From NCBI GenBank assembly GCA_002238445.1, contig MPML01000002.1:62001-126000 (forward strand): 64,000 bases of DNA, written 5' to 3'. The position numbers were made by a program, and so were the translations under genes. Source of the DNA: Caldilineaceae bacterium bin5. Its GTDB lineage: Bacteria; Chloroflexota; Anaerolineae; Caldilineales; Caldilineaceae. Below the pieces are notes generated by a model. That model ran no database searches, was not told the origin of the DNA, and worked only from the letters and a program-made list of their open reading frames with translations. This document shows, in pieces, positions 26,101 to 35,141 of this stretch (within the stretch, counting starts at the first letter, position 1; every line of letters begins with the position of its first letter).

Positions 26101-27366
26101 CTACTCCATTTTTTCGACGGGACAGCCAAATTCAACGGCCCGGTCAGATGAAGTGACGACGACGAAGTATTGTCCTGACGGCGTCACACTCGAAGTGACA
26201 TCGGCTAGATTGCCCGACAGCCCGTTTAGTCGTTGCCATGTGCAGGAGGAAGCGGTTTGCGCCTCTCCCTTGTACAGACCCGGGGCGATGTCTCTGCCCA
26301 CCATGTACATACCAGCAGGAACCGATTTCAGCAACTCGGCACGTCCGGGAACGCTCTCAATCGGCAACAACCCGCAGTTTGTCTCAAATGCGAGATCTTC
26401 GGCCAAGATTTCCACGTAGAACAGACCTTTATGCTCGTCAACTGCATTGATGCTATTGGGATCTTCCCGGAGGCTGTTCAGTCGGTGCCAGGTGCAGTGT
26501 ACGTCTTTGGTAGCTTGCCCCACAAAGACTCCGGGCTCGATGTCGATGCCGACGAGGAGGGTTCCTGGTCCGACAACCCGGGCTGCTTCAGAGGACGGTG
26601 TTGGCAACGCGGTTGGTGGTGTTGCACTTTGCACCTGAATCGTAGGCCGGAAGGTGCCGACAATCTGCTCGATCAGCGCCAGCTTGGCCGCGGCTGATTG
26701 GACACGGGTGGCAATCGTCAGGATGTAGGCCGTCTGATTTGCGCGTAGAACGGTTACAACGACAAAGGGTGAAAGCTCGAAACCCATGCTGCTCAGGTTG
26801 GCGGTTACGGCGGCCTGAAGCGCGGGCATGCCATTGAGCGAACCGGTCAACATGCTATGCAACTCTACTTCGTTGAGGCCGTCGGCCGAATTCTGAAGGA
26901 AGGAAACCAGCTGTTCAGCCGTAATGTCGTCAGGCCAGGGAACGATCGACACATTCAGAAACATGGGAAACGGCGGGTTGGCGAACAGCTGCAGAGGATC
27001 CGGTTCGATGGCAAGTATGCCAAAATTCTTGCCTTCCGGCGTTTCCAGAAAATCACGCAGAATCTCAACTGCTAAATCACCGCCAAGCAGTCCGGCGATT
27101 GGTGCCACGGCGCCATTGTGCAGGTCAAATTTCAGCCATGTCAGGGGAACGGCAAGTGCGTAGCCAAGCCGGTCATCCTCGATTCGCTTCCAGCCTGCCG
27201 GAATCTGCACTTCGGGTTCGACGGCGGGTGATGGCGTTGTAGACGGAACGGGTGTTGGCGGAGCGGTCTCGGTGGGTGTTTCCGCCTGTGACGATGCATG
27301 TCCGGTGGTTGCGGTCAGCAGTAAGAACACTGCAACTGCAGTTATCGCGATACGCTGGCCGTGCAC
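26101..27366 (-). CDS. secreted protein with two C-terminal 'VGxDIxPGxY' repeats
   Basis: This 421-residue exported protein has a signal peptide (about 1-25, 'ITAVAVFLLLTATTGHASS'), a Thr/Pro linker, and a middle domain of about 190 residues ('GWKRIEDDRLGYALAVPLTW') resembling PsbP/DUF1795-like domains seen in Chloroflexota lipoproteins. The C-terminus holds two related modules of about 65 residues. The first starts 'GTLLVGIDIEPGVFVG' and the second 'GMYMVGRDIAPGLYKG', each followed by a 'CTW-x-RLN' segment and a second Cys. The paired Cys may form disulfides. It starts at a GTG with GAGGAG upstream. The function is unknown. Confidence 0.75.
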   Translation of the reverse strand: MHGQRIAITAVAVFLLLTATTGHASSQAETPTETAPPTPVPSTTPSPAVEPEVQIPAGWKRIEDDRLGYALAVPLTWLKFDLHNGAVAPIAGLLGGDLAVEILRDFLETPEGKNFGILAIEPDPLQLFANPPFPMFLNVSIVPWPDDITAEQLVSFLQNSADGLNEVELHSMLTGSLNGMPALQAAVTANLSSMGFELSPFVVVTVLRANQTAYILTIATRVQSAAAKLALIEQIVGTFRPTIQVQSATPPTALPTPSSEAARVVGPGTLLVGIDIEPGVFVGQATKDVHCTWHRLNSLREDPNSINAVDEHKGLFYVEILAEDLAFETNCGLLPIESVPGRAELLKSVPAGMYMVGRDIAPGLYKGEAQTASSCTWQRLNGLSGNLADVTSSVTPSGQYFVVVTSSDRAVEFGCPVEKME

Positions 27367-27485
27367 TGTTGCAGCTCCTCTGTCACGGCGGATGGCTCCA
27401 TTTGATCCATAGTAAATCTACTCCCAGAAGGATGATCCAACTGGCACAGTCTCCTATGCGTGCAGCGACGATACTCGACCGGGCG

Positions 27486-28316
27486 TCACCCCAGCGCCAT
27501 CCCCTTGAACGCCTCAACCTGGCCGCGAATGGCGCGCTCAGTGGGCAGGCGCTCGATGCTGGAGGCGCCGAAGAAGCCGGCAATGCCAGGCATCATCTGC
27601 AGGGCGGTGCCGACGTTTTCAGGCTCGTCGAAGGGGCCACCGTGGCAGATCACCATCTGGCCAGGATTTACCGCGCGTCCGGCCGCAGCCATTTCCTGCA
27701 CCTTGTCGACCGCCTCCTCCAGCGTGAAAGCAACCGCAGCGCCGATAGTGCCGGCGGTGGTCAGACCGACATGAGCAACCAGCAGATCGGCGCCGGCTTC
27801 GGCCATGGCAGTGGCCTCGTCCGGCGTGAAAACATAGGGAGCGGTGAACATGTCCAACTGGTGGGCGATAGCGATGGCCTCGACCTCCTTGTCGTAGCCC
27901 ATGCCGGTGCCTTCCAGGTTCTGGCGGAAGGTGCCGTCCAGGAGGCCGACGGTGGGGAAGTTTTGCACGCCGCTGAAGCCAATCTCCTTGAGTTGCTTGA
28001 GAAAGACGTGCTTGAGGCGGAACGGGTCGGTGCCGCAGACACCGGCCAGGACCGGTGTATCCTGCACGACTGGGAGCACCTCCGCGGACATCTCGACGAC
28101 AATGGCATTGGCGTCGCCATAGGGCATCATCCCGGAGAGCGAGCCGCGTCCTGCCATGCGGAAACGGCCGGAATTGTAGATAATGATCAGGTCGGCGCCA
28201 CCGGCTTCGGCAAACTTGGCCGAGATACCGGTGCCTGCGCCGCAGCCGACAATTGGTCGACCGGCGGCGTGCTGGGCATGGAGTCGGGCTATGATCTCCT
28301 GTCTTGGGATCGACAT
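27486..28316 (-). CDS. phosphoenolpyruvate hydrolase-like TIM-barrel protein
   Basis: This 276-residue protein belongs to the family annotated as PEP hydrolase-like or TIM-barrel signal-transduction protein. It has '[44 protein letters not shown]', split over the first strands, '[12 protein letters not shown]', '[16 protein letters not shown]' and '[16 protein letters not shown]'. The upstream neighbour is a Tm-1/UPF0261 protein, and in fungi and plants the two domains are fused. I start at the ATG at 28316, which has AAGGGAG upstream. A frame extension to 28433 overlaps the neighbour and is unlike the family. Confidence 0.88.
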   Translation of the reverse strand: MSIPRQEIIARLHAQHAAGRPIVGCGAGTGISAKFAEAGGADLIIIYNSGRFRMAGRGSLSGMMPYGDANAIVVEMSAEVLPVVQDTPVLAGVCGTDPFRLKHVFLKQLKEIGFSGVQNFPTVGLLDGTFRQNLEGTGMGYDKEVEAIAIAHQLDMFTAPYVFTPDEATAMAEAGADLLVAHVGLTTAGTIGAAVAFTLEEAVDKVQEMAAAGRAVNPGQMVICHGGPFDEPENVGTALQMMPGIAGFFGASSIERLPTERAIRGQVEAFKGMALG

Positions 28317-28380
28317 ACAGGTAACTCCCTTCTGTTGCGTATGACGTAATACGAACCGCGCGGCGAAGAGGAGCCGCGCA

Positions 28381-29601
28381 TTATGGTTCTGCCTGCAGCA
28401 TTTCCAGGAGCACGGCGACGGCTTTTTCGGCAAACACCGGATCGTTGATATTGGCGTCCACCTCTATGAGCGGGATGTCGGCGCGCAGATCGTTCTTGAG
28501 GGCATCGAAACAGGCCTGATCGGCGTCTGGATCCCAGAAGCGGTCCCCGTCGCTGTCCAACATTGAAACGCCGCCGAGGGGAATGAGTACAGACACTTTG
28601 CCCGCTTGGCCGGCGTTGGCGGCCGCGGCCAGCATTACGCCCATCTGGCGGTTCTCCTCTGCATTGGTTCGCAGCAGCGTGACCTCCGGGTTCCACTCGT
28701 AGAGCGTGCGCGCGCGGTAGTGGTCGGGCACGGTTTCGATGCCGCCAAAGTTGGCCATGTCGACACAGCCCGGCACGACGATGGTGGGGATGCCCTGCCG
28801 GGGCGCGGCCTGGACACGGTCCGGCCCGGCGCTGAATACGCCGCCGCAGATATCGTCGGCCAGCTCGGTGGTGGTCATGTCGAGGCAGCCGGCGATGTAG
28901 CCGTCGCTGATCAGGTCTTCCATGGTACGCCCGCCGCTGCCGGTTGCGTGGAAGACGAGGACTTCGTAGCCTTCGGCTTCGAGCAGGCCGCGGGCGTGGT
29001 CGACGGCCGCGGTTGTGTTGCCAAACATGGAGGCGGCAATGAGCGGCCGCTCGCGGGCGGTGGCCTCGGCCTCCGTCTTAACCATTCCGGCGATCGCGCC
29101 GGCGGCGTTGGCGTAGATGGCGCGGCTGAGGCGGTTGATGCCGGCCACGTCGACGACGGAGGGCATGAAGGTGATGTCCTTGCTGCCAGCGTATGCGCTG
29201 ACATCGCCTCCGCCGACAGTGGAGACCATCAGTTTGGGGACGCCGACCGGCAGGGTGCGCATGGCCGCGGTGGCGATGGAGGTGCCGCCGCTGCCGCCCA
29301 TCCCCAAAACGCCGTCGAAACGCCCCTCGGCATAGAGGCGTTCCACGACGGAAGCGAGGCCCTGGGCCATCGTCCGCATCGCCTCATCTTTATGTGTGCC
29401 GGAGGCAAGGTAGGCCAAGTCTCCGCCGCCGGCGGAAGCAACTTCCGTGCGGCTGACATCGGGTTCAAAGGCCGGTTGGCCCATCACGCCAAAGTCGACT
29501 ACGAGGGTCTCCAAACCGGCAGCTTCGATCAAATCTTTGACAAACGCGTACTCGACACCCTTCGTGTCCAGTGCGCCGACGAGAAGAACGGTCCCGGACA
29601 T
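28381..29601 (-). CDS. Tm-1-like ATP-binding domain protein (UPF0261)
   Basis: This 406-residue protein matches UPF0261, the family of the N-terminal domain of tomato Tm-1. Landmarks are '[19 protein letters not shown]', '[32 protein letters not shown]', split over a nucleotide-binding loop, '[39 protein letters not shown]' in pieces, and '[19 protein letters not shown]' at the end. It is 64 bases upstream of the TIM-barrel partner. The bacterial function is not established. An AGGAGGAA Shine-Dalgarno supports the ATG at 29601. Confidence 0.92.
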   Translation of the reverse strand: MSGTVLLVGALDTKGVEYAFVKDLIEAAGLETLVVDFGVMGQPAFEPDVSRTEVASAGGGDLAYLASGTHKDEAMRTMAQGLASVVERLYAEGRFDGVLGMGGSGGTSIATAAMRTLPVGVPKLMVSTVGGGDVSAYAGSKDITFMPSVVDVAGINRLSRAIYANAAGAIAGMVKTEAEATARERPLIAASMFGNTTAAVDHARGLLEAEGYEVLVFHATGSGGRTMEDLISDGYIAGCLDMTTTELADDICGGVFSAGPDRVQAAPRQGIPTIVVPGCVDMANFGGIETVPDHYRARTLYEWNPEVTLLRTNAEENRQMGVMLAAAANAGQAGKVSVLIPLGGVSMLDSDGDRFWDPDADQACFDALKNDLRADIPLIEVDANINDPVFAEKAVAVLLEMLQAEP

Positions 29602-29839
29602 GGCATTCCTCCTGTGAGGTTAGGTTAGCGGGCCTCTGAATGTGGGGAACGTTGATCGTATTGCGTATCAGGCAATGCGTATTGAGAGTTCTTCTTTCCG
29701 CTGTCTTGCGGATGGGTGTTCTTCATGGAGCGAAGTAAGAAAAGGAGGGTAGGCGAGAAGAGAATTGAGGGGCAAACTCAAGAATAATCCAACTTGCCCC
29801 ATTTTGCTCTTCTTATTGCTTTATCCTCACTCCTCGACT

Positions 29840-30931
29840 TCAGGCTGCGTGCGTTCTCGCTTCCTCTTCCTGGGCCTGGCGCAGGAATTCCTGCACCTTC
29901 ACGGGTTGGCCGGTGTGACTGCTTTCAATGGCTGCGAAGATCAGGGCCACCGACTGCAGGTTGGCCTCGACGTTGGTCTCCATGGGCGGGCCGCCGTCCA
30001 TCCAATCCAGGAACTGGGCGATGAGCCACTCATTTCTCCACTTGGCCTGTTCCATGAGCTGAACTTCCTCGCCCTGGCCTTCGCGGTTGTACTGCCGCGG
30101 CTGGTAGGGGTAACGCTCGATGCGGCGGTTGTCCATAATCAGAGTTTCATTTTCACATTCGGCGCGCACGTACTCGTTTGCCCAGCCGTTAAAGCCGCAG
30201 GCGTTTGTCTTGGCCCCCTCGTAGATGGCGCGGGTTCCATTCTCGAAAGTCATCATCACGTGGCCTTGCGATCCGGTGTTGTACTCGCCCCAGGTCGGGT
30301 TCCAGGTCTGGGCGTAGATGGTGTCGCAGTTGGCGCCGGCGAGGTCGGCGACTATGTCGAGATGGTGGACTGACCCTTCGATCATCAGGGTCTCTTCCAT
30401 GGTGTGGCGAAAACTGGCGCCCCAGTCACCGAAGTTGCGCAGCCCGCAGGTAAAGCGGCAGACGATGTAATCGATGGTACCCGGCCGCCCCGAACGCAAC
30501 TCCCGACGCAGGGTCGTTTTGTCCTGGTCGTAGCGATGGCTCATGGTCACGCCCATCTTTTTGCCTGCACGTTTTACTTTGGCGGCTATGCGCACGGAAC
30601 CTTCGAGCGTGTCGGCGATGGGCTTTTCCGAGATGATATGCAGGTCGTGGGCGAGGGCGACATCGACTACGGATTCGTGGAAGGCGGGGGGAACGACAAC
30701 CGTACAGAAGTCGGCGGGGTTTTCGTCGAAGGCTTGCTCAATATCGGTGTAACACTTCTCCGGCGGTAGCCCGAGATGCTGCTGGGCGTTGACGAGAACG
30801 TCGGGGTTAACGTCGACGGCGGCGACGGGCTCGATGCGGCCGTCGGCGATGTTGGGAGGCAGGAAGCGGCTGCACCAGCCATTGCCCTGTCCGCCGGTCC
30901 CCACTTGTATCATGCGGTACTTTTTGGTCAT
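29840..30931 (-). CDS. Gfo/Idh/MocA family oxidoreductase
   Basis: This NAD(P)-dependent dehydrogenase of 363 residues has an N-terminal Rossmann fold ('MIQVGTGGQGNGW', with 'AAVDVNPDVL' after strand 2) and 'HIISEKPIADTLEGSVRI', the conserved EKP motif with the catalytic Lys. A C-terminal beta-sheet domain binds sugar or inositol-like substrates. I start at the ATG at 30931, which has AGGA upstream. A TTG at 31015 would overlap the cupin gene. The cupin start-stop spacing suggests a two-gene unit, possibly in polyol or sugar degradation. Confidence 0.9.
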   Translation of the reverse strand: MTKKYRMIQVGTGGQGNGWCSRFLPPNIADGRIEPVAAVDVNPDVLVNAQQHLGLPPEKCYTDIEQAFDENPADFCTVVVPPAFHESVVDVALAHDLHIISEKPIADTLEGSVRIAAKVKRAGKKMGVTMSHRYDQDKTTLRRELRSGRPGTIDYIVCRFTCGLRNFGDWGASFRHTMEETLMIEGSVHHLDIVADLAGANCDTIYAQTWNPTWGEYNTGSQGHVMMTFENGTRAIYEGAKTNACGFNGWANEYVRAECENETLIMDNRRIERYPYQPRQYNREGQGEEVQLMEQAKWRNEWLIAQFLDWMDGGPPMETNVEANLQSVALIFAAIESSHTGQPVKVQEFLRQAQEEEARTHAA

Positions 30932-30983
30932 TAGGAGATTCCTGTCTGCGTGATTGTTCTGCTGATGGTTTTCTTTCGGGGCT

Positions 30984-31382
30984 TCAACGCAGCGAACGCC
31001 ACGGCTCTTCTTCAAATACGTCGACTAGTGCGTATCCTTCCTCACCGATGGAGGGACCGAGAATGGCCAGAAGTTTGGCGGAGCTGCCCGAGTCGTTGAA
31101 GGAGGCATGGACGACATCGGCGCCGATAAAGGCGGAGTCACCGGAGGAGAGCAGTTGCTTTTCCTGACCGATCCACTGCTCAATTGTGCCGTCGATGACG
31201 TAAATCACCTCTTCCTGATCCGGGTGTTTGTGGAAGGCATGGCCCTGTCCGGTCTCCAGAGTCACCTCGATGACGACTAGATCACGGGCGCCGGTAGTGG
31301 CGGGGCGGCTGGCCCAACCCATTACGCCCCAATCCATCTGATCTCGCTCCATTGTCGAGACAGTGATAAACTTGCCATTCAT
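30984..31382 (-). CDS. cupin domain protein
   Basis: This 132-residue single-domain cupin has motif 1, 'GHAFHKHPDQEEVIYVIDG', with two His and a Glu as metal ligands, and motif 2, 'GDSAFIGADVVHASFND', with the last His. Such proteins are isomerases, dioxygenases or sugar-binding regulators. It lies 52 bases upstream of the Gfo/Idh gene on the same strand and may share its pathway. An AGGAG supports the ATG. Confidence 0.85.
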   Translation of the reverse strand: MNGKFITVSTMERDQMDWGVMGWASRPATTGARDLVVIEVTLETGQGHAFHKHPDQEEVIYVIDGTIEQWIGQEKQLLSSGDSAFIGADVVHASFNDSGSSAKLLAILGPSIGEEGYALVDVFEEEPWRSLR

Positions 31383-31624
31383 TGTATATGCTCCTATGAG
31401 ATGGGCTTTTCAGGTGTCTGAGACAAAGAAAGTCCTTCAAATGAGGATGTTCCTGTTGAAGTCTGGTACTAGCGGTGGATTTTTCCAAGCAAGTATACCA
31501 TAGAGGCGGCGCGGCGCCACGAAGGACTGCGTCGCGCCAGTTGGCAGATAATCCAAGTAAAACGTACAGAGAAAGCCCCAGGCGGCCGGCAATTCTGCCG
31601 AGCCCGACGACATGGAGAAATGGT

Positions 31625-32104
31625 ATGTCCGCAGAACGAAAGGCCCATTGGCAGCAAAAGTTGAACGAGTCGCGCACGGCGTTATTCGAGCTTCTCAACA
31701 GCCTGGCGCCAGAGCAGTGGCAGACGACGGTTTTCGCCGAGGGCGATAAGTGGACGGTCGCGACCGTTCTGGCGCACCTGGTCGAAAGCGAACGGGGAAT
31801 GAGCATTCACGTCCATAAGATTCGCAAAGGGGAAGCCACTATCGCGGATGACTTCGACCTGAATCGTTGGAACGCCGGCCTCACCCGCAGAACGGGAGAT
31901 GTCGCGCCCCAAGAGCTGATGGCCAACGCGCTTGCCACCCGCGCCAAGACGCTGGAGGTTATGGACTCTCTCGATGAGAGCGAGTGGGAACTGACAGGCC
32001 GCCACCCGTCGCGGGGCCAGATCAGCATCACGCAGTATTACGAGACGATCCACGCGCATGAGGTGGCCCATCTGCGGGATATTGGGAAGGCGCTGGGGGT
32101 ATAG
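31625..32104 (+). CDS. DinB-like (DinB_2) metal-dependent protein
   Basis: This helical protein of 159 residues fits the DinB/YfiT four-helix bundle. 'WTVATVLAHLVESERGM' carries the first His, and 'YYETIHAHEVAHLRDIGKAL' the second and third His of the usual metal triad. Family members include thiol transferases (bacillithiol or mycothiol-linked) and uncharacterised proteins. I start at the ATG at 31625 with GGAGAAATGGT upstream; a longer frame from 31475 runs through non-coding-like sequence. It stands alone. Confidence 0.8.
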   Translation: MSAERKAHWQQKLNESRTALFELLNSLAPEQWQTTVFAEGDKWTVATVLAHLVESERGMSIHVHKIRKGEATIADDFDLNRWNAGLTRRTGDVAPQELMANALATRAKTLEVMDSLDESEWELTGRHPSRGQISITQYYETIHAHEVAHLRDIGKALGV

Positions 32105-32301
32105 AAGGAGATTTTGCAACTGATTCAGATGAATCGAAACACTGTAAATCTACAGCCTTTCCAGATGACAGTGAGAGGCTCAAAGCACATCGAATTGCAG
32201 AATTCCACAGTTGCTGATAGGAAACCCATCAGAAGGTCGTCCTTGTTCTGGAGCGTTCGCCCTAAACTTCATCTTATGTGTTGTTGGCGAATAGCTCTAT
32301 A

Positions 32302-32583
32302 ATGATTCAAAGATTCAGAGACCGAAGGACTGAAAGGTTCTTCACAGGTCAGCGAGTTCGGGAATTCCAGGGCTTCGCAGAACAAGCTGTCCGGCGGCTA
32401 ACGGTGCTGGACAATGCGGAGTCGTTAGCAGACTTAGCAGGCCTGCCCAGCAATAGGCTTGAATCTCTGTCGGGCAATAGGGCTGGAGAATTCAGCATTC
32501 GCATAAATCGGCAGTGGCGTATCTGCTTTCGCTGGGGAGACGACGGACCTTACGACGTGGAGATCGCGGACTACCACCGCTGA
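32302..32583 (+). CDS. higB: HigB-like toxin (RelE/ParE superfamily)
   Basis: This 93-residue basic protein opens 'MIQRFRDRRTERFFTG', and ends 'INRQWRICFRWGDDGPYDVEIADYH', the pattern of HigB-type mRNA interferases that cut ribosome-bound mRNA. 'LPSNRLESLSGNRAGEFSIRIN' is the conserved core. The toxin gene precedes the antitoxin gene by eleven bases, the reverse order typical of higBA. A longer frame from 32278 is unlikely. Confidence 0.9.
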   Translation: MIQRFRDRRTERFFTGQRVREFQGFAEQAVRRLTVLDNAESLADLAGLPSNRLESLSGNRAGEFSIRINRQWRICFRWGDDGPYDVEIADYHR

Positions 32584-32594
32584 GGAGTTTGAGA

Positions 32595-32897
32595 ATGAGC
32601 GTTAACAACGGAATGCGACCTGTCCATCCTGGCGAGATCTTGGGTGAAGAACTCGAGGAGCTTGGCACGTCGGTGGACGCGCTCGCCAACGCGCTTGATA
32701 TTCCCGCAGATCGGATTGCAGCGATCCTGGAGGGAAAGCGTGGGATATCCGCTGACACAGCGCTGCGCCTGGCTCGTTACCTAGGCACCACACCCCAACT
32801 TTGGTTGAACCTGCAGAAAACTTTCGAGTTGCGTGTTGCAGAGATTGAAACAGGCAAGAAGATCACCGAACGCGTTCACCCCAGGGAGACTGCCTGA
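32595..32897 (+). CDS. higA: HigA-like antitoxin (XRE/HTH)
   Basis: This 100-residue protein has the HigA opening 'RPVHPGEILGEELEELG' and a helix-turn-helix ('VDALANALDIPADRIAAILEGKRGISADTALRLARYLG') ending with 'TPQLWLNLQKTFELR'. It should bind HigB and repress the operon. The ATG has AGGAG eight bases upstream. Upstream frame extension overlaps higB and is not supported. Confidence 0.92.
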   Translation: MSVNNGMRPVHPGEILGEELEELGTSVDALANALDIPADRIAAILEGKRGISADTALRLARYLGTTPQLWLNLQKTFELRVAEIETGKKITERVHPRETA

Positions 32898-33027
32898 ATG
32901 GACAAGCCAACTGACCACGATCCTCGGACTTTTCACTTAGTGCACAACCCCACGGCCATCTTCCTGAACTACAATACCAACGCCTCCTAACATTTCTGCC
33001 ATTACACTAGATCCTGCAAATCCTGAT

Positions 33028-34185
33028 TCACCCAGCGTACAGCGCCACCTTAGCCTCGTCGATTTCAACACCCAGGCCGGGCTGCTCGGGCGCGGCAAAA
33101 CGGCCGTCTTGCGGTATCGGATAGGAATGGGCGATGGTCCCTTTCCGGGCGTGGGCTTCGTGGCTGTGCTCCATAATCTGAAAGTTGGGGATGGCGAACG
33201 AGTAATGGATGGTCGCGGCCACGGACAGGATGCCGCCGCCGCCGACGTGGGGCGAAACCGGCAGGTTGAAGCTGTCGCAGAGCGCGGCGATGCGTTTGCC
33301 CTCAGAGAGACCGGTGCGGGCGATGTCCGGCATGGCCACGTCGAATCCGCGCAGCGCGATCCAATCGCGCCACTCCCAGACGGTGCGCAGCCACTCCCCG
33401 GTGGCCACCTGCATTGCCAAGGCGCGTGCGATCTCGGCCTGGCCGCGGATGTCCTCCGGCTGGCAGGGCGCCTCGAGCCAGCGCACGCCCAGCGCCTCCA
33501 GCCCTCGCCCCAGTTCGATGGCCGACGACACGTCGCGGGTGCCGTGAACATCCACCATCAACTCTACGTCCGACCCCGCCGCTTGCCGCACCGCTTCGAC
33601 AACAGCCAGGATTTGCGAATTGGGCATGCGCAGGTGCAATTTCAAAGCGCGGAATCCGGCCGCGAGCAGCGCGTTGGCGTGCGCGACCGCTGCGTCGGGC
33701 TGCGTCCCGCCCATGCCGGCGTAGACCTGTACATCGGGCCGAAATTTGCCGCCGAGGAGCTTGTAGACGGGCTTGTTCAGGGCTTTGCCCAAAAGATCGT
33801 AAAGAGCCAGATCGACGGCCGCCAGTGCATCTACATAGAAGCCGGTCACGTGGCCGCGCTCGCGCATCGCGCTGTAGAGACGATACCAGATATACTCCAC
33901 GTCGAAGGGATCGCGGCCCAAAACGAGGGGAGCGCATAGCTCTTCCACGATGGCGGCGGTGGCGCGCGGCGCGACCGGCGCCTGCCCCTCTCCCCAGCCG
34001 ACCAGACCGTCGTCGGTCTCTAGGCGCACGAGACAGGTTTCATGATTGCGGGAGTAGATCGAAGTCCAGGCATCAGCGGCGATAGTGTAGTCGCCATAGG
34101 CTTCGATCTGGTCATTGCCTGCTCCAGAATCTGCCCCTTCAGGCGGTATCTTTAGCGCGTAGGCTTGGATCGAAGCGATTTGCAT
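33028..34185 (-). CDS. enolase-superfamily enzyme (mandelate racemase/muconate lactonizing group)
   Basis: This 385-residue enzyme has the N-terminal capping domain and a TIM barrel. Active-site residues can be read: K182-x-H184 ('LKLHLRM'), metal ligands D212 ('LMVDVHG'), E238 ('WLEAPCQ') and E264 ('ATGEWL'), D287 ('MPDIARTG') and H313 ('SPHVGGG'). The His in place of a second Lys at KxK and the His-Asp dyad fit mandelate racemase-like acid-sugar dehydratases. The substrate is not known. A GGAGGAAACT Shine-Dalgarno fixes the ATG at 34185. Confidence 0.92.
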   Translation of the reverse strand: MQIASIQAYALKIPPEGADSGAGNDQIEAYGDYTIAADAWTSIYSRNHETCLVRLETDDGLVGWGEGQAPVAPRATAAIVEELCAPLVLGRDPFDVEYIWYRLYSAMRERGHVTGFYVDALAAVDLALYDLLGKALNKPVYKLLGGKFRPDVQVYAGMGGTQPDAAVAHANALLAAGFRALKLHLRMPNSQILAVVEAVRQAAGSDVELMVDVHGTRDVSSAIELGRGLEALGVRWLEAPCQPEDIRGQAEIARALAMQVATGEWLRTVWEWRDWIALRGFDVAMPDIARTGLSEGKRIAALCDSFNLPVSPHVGGGGILSVAATIHYSFAIPNFQIMEHSHEAHARKGTIAHSYPIPQDGRFAAPEQPGLGVEIDEAKVALYAG

Positions 34186-34480
34186 AGTTTCCTCCACGAC
34201 TGGTTTGGCGCAGACCTTCCGTTTTGCAGAAGAGGCCAGCCACACGATAGTGCAGCGGCCCGCCCCGTCTGCACGGGACTCTTGTCCAACACTATATGCG
34301 TTTCTGCGACAGCAGACAAGGAGAGCTGGTGTGAGGGTGCATCCCAAACTATTGTGTTATTTCGTTGCCCCTTAATGTCGCCGGCCCAGAAAATCCGCAA
34401 CGTCTCAACCACAATCACTTTACGATCCATTATGAGGCGAGCGAAAGCGTTTCTCACTAACCACTGACCACTGCTGTTCT

Positions 34481-34559
34481 GGGCGGTCGGCCGTAAGCGG
34501 CCTCCCTTGTGCAGGGGCTGCGCCCCCGCAACGCCCCCCTACAAAAACATGCCTCACCC
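34481..34559 (-). repeat. dispersed intergenic hairpin repeat, copy 4
   Basis: The first stem is as in copies 1 and 2. The second stem has a new sequence but still pairs perfectly: GGCCG-TAAG-CGGCC in place of GGGCC-TTC-GGCCC. The left flank (GAGGCGAGCGAAAGCGTTTC, 34433-34452) resembles the flanks of copies 2 and 3, and the right arm (to about 34668) resembles copies 1 and 2. Confidence 0.85.
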
Positions 34560-34873
34560 ACCTATGCGTCTTCTTAGCAGCCGTGCTCCTGTCCACCAGT
34601 GTGCCCGCAGCCAACCAACAACGTTTCGAAACAAGCCTGAATGGTGCCAGCGATGAAGGGTTGGTCAAGCATGGCACTGAAGAGAGGGCTGGTGACATGA
34701 AAACTGTGCGACAACAGTCCTGTCCATTCCCCAATCCAAGGTCCTCGTACGGCTGGTGTCACAAAGAACGAAGAAGTGACCATTCTTGGTTCAGCCCGCG
34801 GCTGTCCAAAAATCTGGGTTGATCCCAGACGTGACGACCGCTTTTCCCCAACCCCAGGGCAATTGCATCTAAA

Positions 34874-35137
34874 ATGATCATCAAATCGTCAAGTGCCGAT
34901 GAGCGGAAAATCCGCTACGCTAGTGAGTTCATCACCCGGGAAAGGCAGAGAGCTCTTGACGGACCTGGGAGTATCTTCACTGTCTATGAACTTCGCGATA
35001 TGGGAAATTCCCCGAATCGAGCCGGCAGAACGCATCAAATGCGTGATATACTTGTGTTTAAGGTATTTGCTGTCATCTGTGCAGCGGACGACTGGTTTGA
35101 GACAGAAAAATCATCGAATTGGCACATATTCCCGTGA
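34874..35137 (+). pseudogene. ISAs1-family transposase N-terminal fragment
   Basis: The frame encodes 'GSIFTVYELRDMGNSPNRAGRTHQMRDILVFKVFAVICAADDWFETE' in pieces (about residues 31-80). This matches the N-terminal domain of ISAs1 transposases: 'F-x-x-L-x-D-P-R', then 'H-x-(L)-x-DIL-x-(I/V)-x-x-x-AVICGAD-x-W-x-x-I/E'. It stops after about 87 residues, where a complete transposase has about 370, and no DDE domain follows. It is a decayed remnant. No terminal inverted repeats were found. The match is from memory of the family pattern. Confidence 0.55.
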
Positions 35138-35141
35138 TTCT

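Noticed and set aside
32298..32303. TATAAT as the -10 box of higBA
   Set aside because: It overlaps the higB ATG and has no matching -35 box 16-18 bases upstream.
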